From Anagrus nilaparvatae (taxonomy: Eukaryota > Arthropoda > Insecta > Hymenoptera > Mymaridae), in contig JAKSXM010000040.1 in assembly GCA_022575985.1 (NCBI GenBank), positions 14,154,001 to 14,218,000 on the forward strand: 64,000 nt of DNA, given 5' to 3'. The notes under the pieces are model-generated. The model saw only the letters and a list, made by a program, of their open reading frames with translations, ran no database searches and was not told the origin of the DNA. Both the position numbers and the translations under genes were made by a program. This document shows, in pieces, positions 21,991 through 33,487 of the stretch (within the stretch, counting starts at the first letter, position 1; every line of letters starts with the position of its first letter).

Positions 21991-23689
21991 TCATACCATC
22001 TACGTATCTTTTGTATATAGTATATATTGTGAATAGTTACTATGGGTATATTCGAAAATGATTTTTAGTAACAAATTTATGTTGGAACAAATTCTCTAGA
22101 CTTTTTTTCTGGGGATAAAAGGGGGGGGGGTGATTTCATTATAAAAATATTAAGAGTGTAAACGATGGAGAATTATTTTTTTTCTTTTGACAATAACAAT
22201 TTAATTTCAATCCATATTGTGAGTGTATTTATGCAAATGGCGAAAAATTTTTTTTTTATTGTAAAAAGGGCTTTGTCAAAAGAAAACTAATAAAAGCTTG
22301 TAATAATAATTCACCATAGTAGTCCAGTTAAAATGCGGGTTTGGGGTCGAAATCTGTTGACAGGATAAGATTTGCTCTACTATATGTTTTTCGGTCGCTG
22401 AATCCGAATCCGGTGTCCAATAGGGCTAAAAAATAGAGGGAACACCCTTTAATTAGCAAAAACTACCCTTTTTCAGGGGTTTTTTTTCTGATATTTCGAA
22501 AGTGAAGTAAATTTGGTCAAATGTATTTCATTTTTTTATGATATTGCGATTTTTTTTATAATTGACCGAAACTATGATATACGGGCTAATTTTAGAGAAT
22601 GAAAACTATCCCCAAAATTAAAAAAAATAGATAATATACTACTAAAGTTTATTTTTTTATTTTTTTTTGTGGAATCAAGTATTTAAAAATATTTGATGCT
22701 ATTTTAACCATCATAAAATGTATTAACCCCCAGCCCTCCGGTGGACGAAAGCAGCCCCTAAAATAAATACATAAAAACTATGTTAAAATTTTATTTTTTT
22801 TACTTTTTTTAATGGAGTTGGTAAGATTATATTTAATATAAAAATTTCCTAAAACCGGCATTCTCTGATAAAGAACACCAAGAAATAAGCTGAGATTATT
22901 AAAAAAAAAAATGATTCAGCAACTAATTTAATCCCTATGAGGAACCATAATGATAAGGATTATTTTTTTTTTTAGAAAAAGGTAACTCAAGACCAATATT
23001 AAACATAACTAAAAAATACTCCTAAATTAAAGGTATTTATAAAAAAACAATTCTGCTTATATCTTGATAGACCACGTTAAATTTTCAATACTTTTCTTGT
23101 CCGAAAATCCAGATGAAATTGACCATCGAAAACCATGGATTTTCGGAGTCAAATACCAAATACACCTTATGTATTCAAAAAAAATCTGTAATTTAAATTA
23201 ATAAATAAGTTGTATATTTGTAACTAAGAGAGTAAAAAAATGGCCCAGATTGCAACTTAAATACCATCTTAGGCAAAGCCTTGTCTTCTTCGGGTAGTAA
23301 ATTGATTTCTGGAACATTCTTTTTTTAATCCAAAAAAGTGAATTCGACCCTCTAGGTAAGCAAAAAGTTATTAATGTTAAAAAACAAGTAATGGGTATTT
23401 TTTGAAATAAAATGAAATTTAATAATGTAAAAATAATAAATTATTTAAAAATAAAAAAAATTTCACTATATCATCAAATCTATTCATTAATTATAATGAT
23501 ATACTATAATTTACAAATGATAAAAAAAACTATTTATAAAAAATTCTTTTATTCCAGTTTTCAGTATTATTATTATTTAAAGCAGAATAGAATATATTGG
23601 AAAATTAAAAATTATAAAGATAATAATAAATTGATAAATTCGCTGCTAACATATTATACTGGAAGAAAAGTTCTTAACACAGAAGGTGA
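21991..23689. other. AT-rich stretch; single-arm foldback-like remnants
   Basis: At 21991-22010 the reverse strand holds the Penelope RT palm sequence (RYVDG). From about 22330 to 22500 the text (GGTCGCTGAATCC, AACTACCC, CAGGGG) resembles the arms of foldback B but no partner arm is near. Nothing else was recognised. Confidence 0.4.
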
Positions 23690-23902
23690 TCTTTTTCCTG
23701 TTGCTAAGAACAAAGTTTATTGCTTTTGCCAAGAAAATGTAGTTTATACCTGGATACTTTGTCTATTGGCAATGGCTTTATTTTTAAGACTAAATTATTT
23801 TGTTAAAACTGTACTAGCTTCTTTAATTGTTTTTATTGATGTAGTTATAATCAAATTAGGAATGGATGACTTTTCCAGCCACATTGACTTATTGAGCACA
23901 AG
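23690..23902 (+). other. Candidate exon of an adenylate cyclase (second membrane domain)
   Basis: The frame reads C-x-C-QENVVYTWILCLLAMALF, then RLNYFVKTVLASL and a hydrophobic stretch to FSSHIDLLS. The block VVYTW-LCL-A-A-LRLNYFVKT resembles, from memory, the second transmembrane cluster of insect membrane adenylate cyclases. The frame ends at ACAAG followed by GTATCT, a good 5' splice site. A 3' splice site is possible at TTTTTCCTGTTGCTAAG (about 23711). GC content is a little higher than the surrounding DNA. The upstream part of the open frame (23412-23690) is Lys/Tyr/Ile-rich and looks like intron. No neighbouring exon was found, so it could be an exon between very long introns, or a captured or dead fragment. 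Confidence 0.42.
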
Positions 23903-26356
23903 GTATCTGTATTATTTTATCTGATTTTAATATCAGAACTAATTTTATATTTATTTCGTTTTAGTTGAATTTTGCGAGTATTTATATATTAATTAATATA
24001 ATATATAATTTATAATTTATTTAATGTGTAATATACGTAGATAATGAATTTAGTAAGATAATATTTAACAAAAGCTTTAGCAATAAATAAAAAAATTTTT
24101 ATTTATAATTATTTGTAAAAAGACAACTAATTAATATTTAGCAAACAATTAAAATATTTAGTATTAGAAAAACTTAAGTATACCTAAACAATATAAAAAA
24201 AAAAGTTTATTAAAGATAATTTTTTAATTCTTAATTTGTAAAGTTCAGGAGTATAGTTATGTTCAAGGTAAACTAAAAAAATGTATAATAGGCTTTTTGA
24301 TAAAATTCTTAAATTGATTTTCATTAAATAATTTAATATAAATATATGTATATATGAAAATTGCATTTATATACGTACTAAACTATATAATGTACTAAAC
24401 AAGAGTCAATTAATTATTTTGCACTCATTGATAAGGAGGTATTTAAATAGGGCTGACATAAAGTGACTCAGAGATGGTAAGTGACGAATAGAAAAGCATA
24501 ATGAGTTCCAGTACAAAAAATCTAATACCTACTAACTATTTGAGCCTTGAGCTTTGTTAGTATTCGTTAGTAATAAGGTTTATATTAAAAGCATTTAACA
24601 TTTCTATATAGTTTTTTGACATCAAATATCCATGTAAAAGTTTTTTTTAGGTATAAAAATAGACTCCAGGTATAGAATAAGAACTTCCCGTCAAAATATT
24701 ACTAATACCGTATGAAATTAGCTATCCAGTGACTGGTAAGGCCAAATAAGGCTAAAGTAAATATCCAAGCAAAACTAGATTTTTAGTTTTAAAAACGGAC
24801 TTTAGGAGTAAAAATAGACTCTGTACGATAAAATTAATAATACTGAATAAAATCAGTTCCAAAATAACCTTTTGAGCCTAATAAGGCTTAAATAAGTAAT
24901 TAAAGATAGGCACTAGGTCGAATAGTTGCCTTCTCAAGTAGAAGATAATTTCATAATAAAGTTGGTTGCACTAGATATGAAGCAATTATGGGATCTAATC
25001 CAACTGGCTCTGGCATCTTTCTTGACTCGAAAAATATTTATTAAAACAACTTTTTTTGAATTATTTGATAACATCATTGCACTATTTTCAGAAAAATAAA
25101 ATTATTAAAAAGTTAATAAAAAATTTTTCAAGAATTTTCTATAAAATTTTGTTTTTATCTTAATACTTATATATATTTGAAAATTTATTCGTTTGTTTGT
25201 CTGTCTGTATGTCTTTTTGTACACTAAGAACTCAAGAACTGCCGAACCGATTGGCATGAAACCGATGTCAAAATAAAGAAAAAACTCTGCGGGTAACATA
25301 GGCCATCGATTTTTTGCTCAGCTATCGAAATTTTTAAGATATTTAATTTTAAGTGTTTTTGAACTTTTAACGAAAATTGAAATATCTCGAGACTATCGAA
25401 AAATTTTTTGTATCGTACTTTGTGGTATTTTTTTCGGCACAAATTTTTACGTATTCTTTGAAATTTTTATTCAAAACGAAGTTATCTTTAAAATTTTATC
25501 AAATATTTTTAAAGTTGGTAAAAAATTGTTTTCATTTTTTTATTTTTTATTATATTTTTAATAATTTATTTGAGGTTTTGTGTGTCTATGTATTTTATCA
25601 TGAGGCTCGAACCGAATTGAACGAAATTACATAAAACCAGTGTCAAAATAAAGTTAAAATAAAAAAATTTTTACTATTTTTGGGAAACATTAAATTTATA
25701 TATATATGGGCAATATAAAGAGTCGATTATTTGGCCTTCACTTTTTTTATTTGAGATATAATGATGAATGAGAGCTCAAGCAATTTGTTGAAATCATTAG
25801 TAAAATGTACTGTAGCTCTATTGTCCATTTTAATTAGATTTTGATACTGTGGTCCTTATTTTGGCCAAAAACGAGCTTAAAAAATTAAAAAGTTCAAGAG
25901 AAGTACTTAAAAAATTTTTTTCTGTAAAATTTTAGAACAGAATCGTTTTTTTCGTCAAAAAATCTAAAGAATTCATCTATAAAAAAATTTTTAATAATTG
26001 AACCCTTTAGGGTAAAATTGGGTCAAAAATGTAATAAATGCTTTTAAAAAGTTTTGTAACAAGTTTTATAACAAGTTTTTACTAACAAATAAAGCATCTT
26101 AAGAAAAAATTTCAAAAATAGTAAAAGCTTAAAATTAAGTAAAGATCACGTATTTACTTTCAGAAAAAAAAAATTTGGTATTTTTGGATTTCTAGATTTA
26201 GTCATTTTGGACAAAACCTTAAAATGCTGCACTTTTTTTGGAATTAAATTAAGCATGTTTGTTGGTCAATTTTTAGAACATTTTTGTCTATAAAATTTTT
26301 ATGTAAAATTAACCCTTTTCAAGTTATAAAGTTTCAAAAAAAAATTATTAAAATCG
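23903..26356. other. AT-rich stretch without recognisable gene
   Basis: Very AT-rich. Around 25190-25620 short phrases recur (GTCTGTATG, GAACCGATTGG and AACCGAATTG, AAACCAGTGTCAAAATAAAG and AAACCGATGTCAAAATAAAG at 25620 and 25259). They look like parts of a diverged dispersed repeat. No protein or RNA gene was seen. Confidence 0.35.
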
Positions 26357-26941
26357 ATAATTCTAAATGTTAATTCCAAGGGTAGATTCGACTTATTAAA
26401 GGGATGCCATATAAAGAAATTGCTATGTGGGTATATTTTTTATTAACTGGACCTTATATAATATATAATATAAATTTATTAATATAAATATTCAAAATAA
26501 ACTATTTGAAACTATTCACTTATAGTTCACTATTTAACTTAAAGTTCACTACTTATAATTAATGATAATTATAATTGATTAATAACTGATAACTGGCTAT
26601 TTAACTGATAACTTTTTTCTACTATTTATTTACTGGTAAACGATAATTGATTTGTTAACTGATTCAATTTTCTATATTAAAAAATCTATTGACTATTAAC
26701 TAATAACTATTGCCTTTGCAACTCTCCGAGATCTACTCTAATTGAGATCCGGGAGAAGAAGATCGAACTTGACATAAATCGGCGGTCCCAAGCTTCTTCT
26801 CTTGTCCTTTATTAGAGACCCGAGATTAGGCATGCGTACTAATTATAAACATTAATGAATATATTTCTATATAAATGTGTGTATTTTCTTAAACTATTTT
26901 TACATTTTAAATTCTAATAATGCGGGAATATAAACCGCATT
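26357..26941. repeat. Dispersed repeat R, copy 2
   Basis: Same orientation as 11883-12430. It differs mainly by a small insertion (about 26535-26560, an extra TTCACTATTTAACTTAAAG unit) and an added block near 26690-26770 (GATCTACTCTAATTGAGATC, itself a short inverted repeat). It ends with the same GCGG...CCGC hairpin. Confidence 0.8.
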
Positions 26942-27692
26942 TAAAAAACTCTAAAAAAAATGTTTTTAATTTTATAAAACATATTTTTACTAAACAAAAG
27001 GTCTTTGAGCAATATCCTATACCTTATTTAATTTTGTCCAAAAATCATTACATCTAGAAGTCCAAATTTGTCTAATAATTTTTCTGTGAATAAGTATTTT
27101 ATTGTTGAAAGGTTAAAATGATTGTGCAAATTCTGTATGCAGCTCTTCGATGTTGCCTTAACTTTTTTTATTTTTGCCTGACTCTGAATTTTTAAGGAGT
27201 TAAATCCAAGAATCTATTAGCAAGATAAAAAATTAATAAGGCTAAACAAACTATTTAATTTTTTTTTTTTAGTTATACTGAAGCAATAATATTTTTCTAG
27301 AAAATAGAAATTTTTTTCCTTGTAATTCTTAAAATAAAACTTAATTTTTTGTTGCAAAAATAGGTAAATAAGATAAGAAATAATTGAAATTTAATAATTT
27401 GTTAATCAAAAACAATGCAAACTTATTTTTTATTACAATTAAGTTATTTTTTTTAATGAACAAGTATTTTTGATTCATGAAAACTTTAAATTTTAAATTA
27501 TTTATTTTTTTTTTACATTTGGTCTCTATTGTGTTTGAATTATTGATTAAAATTTTTTATTTACTTTGAATAAGAAATTATAAAAATATGTTTAATTAAA
27601 GTGTTTCTTCTAATTAAAATTCTCTAAGTGATTTTACATCATTGAGACTATTACTATTGTTTTCTGAATTATTAACTGAATCTAAACTGTCT
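26942..27692. other. AT-rich stretch without recognisable gene
   Basis: Nothing recognised. Confidence 0.35.
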
Positions 27693-28040
27693 TTAAATTT
27701 CCATGATTGCAATAAAATCATTAGATTCATCTTCTTTACGTGATTCAGTAACATTATAATTTTGCTCCGTACAGTTTATTATACTATTATTATTTAATTC
27801 TATTATATTTTCATCAATTTGTATGCTTTTAATAAAACTATCAGATCCTTTATTCATTTGTTTTTCCTTTCTTTCCTTATTGGTCCTTTTTTCACATTTA
27901 CTGCAAATCCAAGAATTTTTTGGTATATTTAGAAAGCTATTTAAAATATTCTTAGAAACTTTTTGGCCTGTTTTTAATAAGTTCTTATTTTCACCAGGTT
28001 TTGCAAATAGGCTGACACATCGATCATAATGAGAAGGCAT
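27693..28040 (-). CDS. Small ORF with a four-Cys N-terminal domain, transposon-like
   Basis: A 115-codon frame starts MPSHYDRCVSLFAKPGENK and continues to a WICSKCEKR motif. The C-x(n)-LF...hydrophobic-x-IP...C-x2-C layout resembles the N-terminal zinc-binding module seen on many arthropod mobile-element proteins, where it precedes coiled coil and a transposase. After residue 60 the chain is polar (Lys/Glu/Asn-rich) with no domain. The frame ends in a normal stop with no continuation downstream. It could be the detached N-terminus of the transposase family found at 48.3-50.3 kb, but no overlapping sequence in this window proves the link. Confidence 0.45.
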   Translation of the reverse strand: MPSHYDRCVSLFAKPGENKNLLKTGQKVSKNILNSFLNIPKNSWICSKCEKRTNKERKEKQMNKGSDSFIKSIQIDENIIELNNNSIINCTEQNYNVTESRKEDESNDFIAIMEI

Positions 28041-28339
28041 TATTTTATTACTTATCTAAATGAGTCGTTTAATTAAAAATTAATAAATAGAACAACTTAT
28101 TTCCATCAAAAACAGTAAGCACGTAAAAAATTTCCATGAAAACAGTCAACGTGATAAGATTTTTTATATTTATCAATTTTTTATAAAACAAAATTTAAGT
28201 ATATATTGTTAAAATACGTTTTAACGATCTAGTGGAGGAGTCTATATAATTAGTTGTTTTTCGTTTTACGTTATTGGTGGTCCTTAGAAGAACCGATTGC
28301 TTTTTTTGTTTATAAATAAAATTATTATAAGTTATAGCG

Positions 28340-30050
28340 GATAAGTCCGAAATATTGATTTTTTCCTGAAAAAAAAGGGTGGAGGGATGTCAAGTGGGTG
28401 GCTGTGAATCATTATGATAAGAGTGGTGATCATTTCAAGTGTTTTTTGTAAGTGTCTGTTTATAAATGTGTGTTTATTGAAAAGGGGTTGTTTTGAGAGT
28501 TTATTTATTTGTCCTATGATAACGGTATTTTGCAATCTGTTTAAAACGTTTAAACGTAATAAAAAATTATAGGTATAACAAAGTGTTTATTTTTTAACAT
28601 GAATAATTATAAGTATTTAGATAATAGGTGATTGAAAAAGGAGGCTGTTGTTTCAAACCATGATAAGAGTATCTTTAAGTATGAATATTTTGCAATCTTT
28701 TATAAGTGTTGTGGATAATAAAAGTATAATGGGTTATAGAAAAGGTATGTATTTAATTTTATACAAGACAAATGAAAACAGATGCTTGGAAACAGTATTT
28801 TTATTGGTTAAAATGTGTCTGATAATAAAAGTATAATAGGTGATACAAAAGGGATGTATTTTTTAATTTAATACGAATAAATAATATTTTTACAATTATA
28901 AATTGAATTATTTTATATTTTTTCAAGTTTGGGTCAATAAAAATTTTTATTCTATAGAAGTATTTTCGGTGTTTGAAAGGAGATGCGTATTTTGTCAAGT
29001 TTCGTCAGTTATAAAAGTATTATAAGGGTATTTTTAGTTGTTAAAGAGGGGGGATAGTGTTGAAAAATATTTTGTTCTATAGCGATGTTAAGTATATTTA
29101 GTCTGTTTAAAAGAGTTTTTTTATTGAGCGGGTGTCTGTAAATAGATTTCTAAGTAGGTGCGATCAGTTACACATTTAAAAATTATAGGTGTTTTTGTTG
29201 ATAATAAAAGTACAATATTATTATTTGTATAAAAAGAATCATTTGAGAGGGTGTTTATTTGTCCTAAAACGTCAATCATAAAACAATGATAGCGTATTTT
29301 TTAGTTGTTAAAAAAAAATTTTTTTGAGTGAATATTTTATGGAAACGGTAAGTATTTCTAAATATAAAGATAAAAAATATGTTAATTCATATCTTTTTTC
29401 AATAAATACAATAATTAATACAATAAGTTTTGTGTTAATCATAAAGAAAAAGAATTTTAATATTTTTCAAGTGTGTTGATGATAAAAGTATAATATTACT
29501 TTTTTATAAATGTATAATATTATTTTTTATAAAAGAATTGTATGAGAGGGCGTCTATTTATCTTAAAATGTCAATCATAAAAAACAATGATAAGGGTATT
29601 TTTTTGTTGAAAAAAAATGTTTTTGAGTGAATATTTTTAAATACTAGGACATATTCATATCTTTTTAAACAAATGTAATGATTAATATACAAAGTTTTTG
29701 AAGGGTTTGTATATTTTTCAGTTGTTAAAAAATGTGAATATTTCGTTGTATAGGGATGTTACGTATTTTTTTTAAATTGTACGGTGGGTGTATCTTATGA
29801 GAGAGATTTAAAAAAGGGAAGTATCTTAGAGCATAATATTTAAAAATCGTATAATCAATCGGGGGATGTGAATATTTCATTGAGCATTATATAAAAATTG
29901 TAGGTTGGGTGTTTCTTATGCAAGTTTTGAAAAGTAGGTGTATCTTTATTTTTAAATATTATTTTAAAATCGTAAAATTATCCAGGTATTTGAGAGAGAG
30001 GTGTAAATATTTTTTTAAAAAATCGTATGAAAATAAATTAATCGACTGTT
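28340..30050. repeat. Degenerate direct repeats upstream of the RING ORF
   Basis: A phrase of about 90 bases (GAGAGGGTGTTTATTTGTCC, then TCAATCATAAA, CAATGATAAGGGTATTTTT and TTTTTGAGTGAATATTTT) occurs at about 29250-29335 and 29543-29635. Partial or diverged versions occur near 28400-28500, 28650 and 28990-29040. The stretch is poor in C on the plus strand and ends 40 bp before the RING ORF. It is noncoding. Confidence 0.6.
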
Positions 30051-30091
30051 TGAGAATCTAACGTTATTCTTATTTATACCATACCGAGTAA

Positions 30092-30529
30092 ATGGAGTCT
30101 CCTATGGATCTCATGTCGGTTTGTCAGGAGGATGAAATTATAGTTATCGATAAAGTTGAGAATAAAGATAAGGTTGAAAATGAACAAGTTGAATTAGTGT
30201 GTTTGTACGATAGTGTTGAACAAGAATAATAATGTTGTATTTGCTTAGACGAGATTCAAGACGTTGCTACTTTGAGTTCTTGTAGTCATAAATATTGTTT
30301 TGCATGTATAACTCCGTGGATAGAAAGAAGCAATCTTTGCGCGTATTGTAAGCTGGAATTTACATCAATTTCTCGCATAGTTAACGGGAAAACGGAAATA
30401 ACATTGTATGAGAATAAATTTGATTTTAAACTTGTGCCTAGAGGTATTGGGAGAATAATGGACAGAAATTATCTTAGATCAATTTCGCGTTATTTAAATC
30501 TAGAAATTTCTGATTCAGGCACTGATTAA
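30092..30529 (+). pseudogene. RING-finger protein (E3 ubiquitin ligase-like), two in-frame stops
   Basis: The frame starts MESPMDLMSVCQEDEIIVID, an acidic segment of 45 codons, meets TAATAA at 30227-30232 and continues in the same frame to a RING-HC domain: CCICLDEI (Cys pair), SSCSHKYCFACITPW (C-x-H-x2-C-x2-C) and LCAYC (last Cys pair, with Ala where Pro is usual). All eight zinc ligands are present. After the RING comes a short conserved-looking tail (TSISRIVNG...ITLYENKF). The finger resembles the Topors/viral-ICP0 type by spacing and by the SI-x-R tail. Family role: RING domains recruit E2 enzymes for ubiquitin transfer. It lies 19 bp before the next ORF on the same strand, like a viral gene cluster. 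Confidence 0.72.
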
Positions 30530-31400
30530 AAAAAATAATAAATAAAAATGGTGGACGTGAAAGCAGAGTTTGCAAAAGCCGAGAAAGAGATTGATCGTCT
30601 TTCGAGCGTAATAAATGACAAGGTTAGTTCTGATAGATTTTTTGCGACGACGTTGTAAGTCGTTTACAAAGTTATTTTGAAAATGAAAATGCACCAATAG
30701 GTGTTAAATTTTCTTTGGAAGCTCAAATGTACAGAATTATATTTAGAAAGTTGATTGTATTGGAGCGCGATTCAAATTTGCAAGTAGCTTTTCAAGTTAC
30801 ACAATCACTTTTCAAAAGTCAACTTCGCACAGGACTGGTGGCTAATCTTAGAAATTTTGACATTGGTGGATTCTTGGACGCATCTAGAGGAGTGATTCTT
30901 AGTGAATTCAGCAAAAGTTTCCAGGTCGGGTCGCTGAAACCGGCTAAAAACTTTTTTTTGCCAATTACCTATCTAAAATGGACTATGTCCCCAAATTGTA
31001 GCCCTTAATATTGAAAACTAAGCCCAGGGCGAATTTTTGAAAAAAAAAGACGTTTTCATCTTTCCTCAGCCACCCATTCTTCTTTTATGTGCCATTCCTT
31101 CTGGAGATCATTAAAAATAATGAAAAAACAGGTACTATAGTAAAATTTCCTCAGGCATCCAGTCATGCCATTAGTTTTTGAAAATTCCAACACGGGGAGC
31201 CAGAAAATCGATAAATTCACAGGGTACATTACGGAAACTACAGAAAAATTGTATATCCGAATTTTTTATTGAGCTTCTCAGGAAAAGCGTGTTTTTATAT
31301 ATATTTTTGGATGCCATATCAACCTAGATGCGATCGAACTTCCTAGACCCTAAAATAACCGAAAAATCGTGAATTTTCCTCAATTTTTCTCATTTTTTAG

Positions 31401-32103
31401 CAGTTTTTTTGAATTTTCCCGTTCTAAATGACTCCGAACTATTTAAACAAGGTAAGATTCGGATTCCCAGGAAAATTTTACATATTTGTTTATTTAAATA
31501 ATTTTTAGGCTTCGATGTAAACGAGCTCACACCAAATGCCTTAAATACAAAATTTTGATTTTTATCGTTTTTTAACAGTTTTTTTGAATTTTCCCGCTCT
31601 AAATGACTCCGAACGATTTAAACAAGGTGAGATTCGGATTTCCAGGGAAATTTTACATATTTTCTTTATTTAAATAATTTTTAGGCTTCGATGTAAACGA
31701 GCTCACACCAAATGCCTTAAATACAAAATTTTGATTTTTATCGTTTTTTAACAGTTTTTTTGAATTTTCCCGCTCTAAATGACTCCGAACGATTTAAACA
31801 AGGTGAGATTCGGATTCCCAGGGAAATTTTACATATTTTCTTTATTTAAATAATTTTTAGGCTTCGATGTAAACGAGCTCACACCAAATGCCTTAAATAC
31901 AAAATTTTGATTTTTATCGTTTTTTAGCAGTTTTTTTGAATTTTCCCGCTCTAAATGACTCGGAACGATTTAAACAAGGTGAGATTCGGATTCATAGGGA
32001 AATTTTACATATTTTCTTTATTTAAATAATTTTTAGGCTTTGATGTAAACGAGCTCACACCAAATGCCTTAAATACAAAATTTTGATTTTTATCGTTTTT
32101 TAG
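31401..32103. repeat. Tandem array, four units of about 176 bp
   Basis: Units start with CAGTTTTTTTGAATTTTCCC at 31401, 31576, 31752 and 31928; a fifth start at 32104 breaks off. Each contains CTAAATGACTCCGAACGATT, AAACAAGGTGAGATTCGGAT and GATGTAAACGAGCTCACACC. Units 2-4 differ by only a few bases while unit 1 is more diverged. The opposite arm of foldback D has a single unit (about 33668-33810). Confidence 0.9.
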
Positions 32104-32412
32104 CAGATTTGTGTGTACTTTTTCTGTTTAAGGTTCCTAATAAGATTTATTTGTCGTATATTATAACAACTTAATAAATATTATATTATTAAAGATGTAA
32201 ATTACTAATAATCTTATTTCCGAAAAAAATTTTAAATAATTTAAATTTAGCGCTAAAAATAATAAACATTGTATATAAAAAATTTAAAGCTATGTGGCGT
32301 GGCAATCGTCAATGTTTACAAGATTTATTAGTAAATAAATAATTTACTTTTTTTATTGTATTCATATTATTCATTAAAACAATAAGCTACGTAAATTGTA
32401 AACATGACGTAG

Positions 32413-32780
32413 CACAGTGTGCCGAATCAATCAAAAATCTACTTTATTTCTCACCCATTTATTTTTTTAAATCCTTCGTATACTATCCTACTCTTATGGA
32501 AACCTGCTACTTTTTAAAATTTTTACAATTTAAATTCACCCTTTATACATTAGTGTATACGCAAAAATTGTATTCACAGGGTTACTAAGTTTTTTTGCAA
32601 TTAAAAAAACCTTGTTTATATACACCGTTGCTTTTTTCCTAATTCAAAGAGTGAAAATTTTTAAAAAGTAGCAGGTTTCCATAAAAGTAGGATAGTATAC
32701 GAAGGATTTAAAAAAATAAATGGGTGAAAAAATTAAATTCTAAGAAGTCAGCAGATTTTTGATTGAATCAGCACACTGTG
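32413..32780. repeat. Nested foldback/MITE (TIR CACAGTGTGC, TSD CGTAG)
   Basis: A 368-bp palindrome starting CACAGTGTGCCGAATCAATC and ending with the inverse GATTGAATCAGCACACTGTG. The flanks are CGTAG at 32408-32412 and CGTAG at 32781-32785, a perfect 5-bp duplication. Arms of about 130 bp with GTAGCAGGTTTCCAT as a landmark. It has no coding capacity. The terminal CACAGTG and the CGTAG-type flank are shared with foldback B. Confidence 0.85.
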
Positions 32781-32835
32781 CGTAGTAGCAGTTAAGGTTT
32801 TTCAAATATATATTGTAAGGTACATAAAAGAAAAC

Positions 32836-33487
32836 ATGCCTCAAATTAAGAAAATTGAGTATGTTAGCGATGGTTGTCCGGGACAATACAAAAATTGTTC
32901 CAACCTATACAATTTAACATAAAAAGAATTTTGGTATTGATGCTAAGTGGATATTTTTTGCAACTTCCCACGGTAAATCAACTTGTGATATTATTGGAGG
33001 TACGATAAAAACTGATACAAGCATAGAAAGTTTATGTCGTAAATTTGATAATCAAATAATGAATGTAAGCCGCATTCATGAATTTTGTGAACATCATTTA
33101 CCTACAATAAAAACAATAATAATAAGAAGAGAGGAGTTAAGCCTGGTACGTGACACAACATCATCAATTGCGCATACCATTCCAGAAACACGAAATTATC
33201 ACGACTTTACTCCATTATCAAATACAATAATTGGCTGTAAATATTTAAGTTCAGATGAAAGTTATTCCTTAAAATTTAATTTGTTGAAAAAAATAGCTTA
33301 TAAATGGTCAGCAAATACTTATGTCTCTTTCGTAATCTCAAATACTTGCGCGGTAGGTTTTATTACAGATATAATTGAAGATGAATTAATTTTTGAAATA
33401 TCTGTATTACAAAGTTTTTCAAAAAATATCTACAAATGGCCTGGTACTGAGACCCGTGTTACAGTAGGCTTTAATGAAATTTTATAA
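32836..33487 (+). pseudogene. Transposase-like ORF inside foldback D
   Basis: The frame reads VSDGCPGQYKNCSNLYNL, shifts by one near 32925, then continues FGIDAKWIFFATSHGKSTCD and IIGGTIK, and ends in an open 142-codon frame (33059-33487) with RIHEFCEHH and VGFNEIL. The blocks SDG-x3-QYKN, FGI-x-A-W-FFATSHGK and CD-x-GG-x-K recur in many arthropod mobile-element proteins known to me as uncharacterised transposases. The Asp of SDG and of CD-x-GG are candidate catalytic acids. The N-terminal half is missing. It probably encoded the enzyme that moved foldback D. Confidence 0.6.

Noticed and set aside
23412..23690. Upstream part of the 170-codon frame before the cyclase-like exon
   Set aside because: Tyr/Lys/Ile-rich, without similarity to anything and followed by a plausible 3' splice site; treated as intron.
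31401..32103. Regular repeats that could suggest a CRISPR-like array
   Set aside because: Contiguous tandem units of 176 bp with no spacers, inside a eukaryotic transposon arm.
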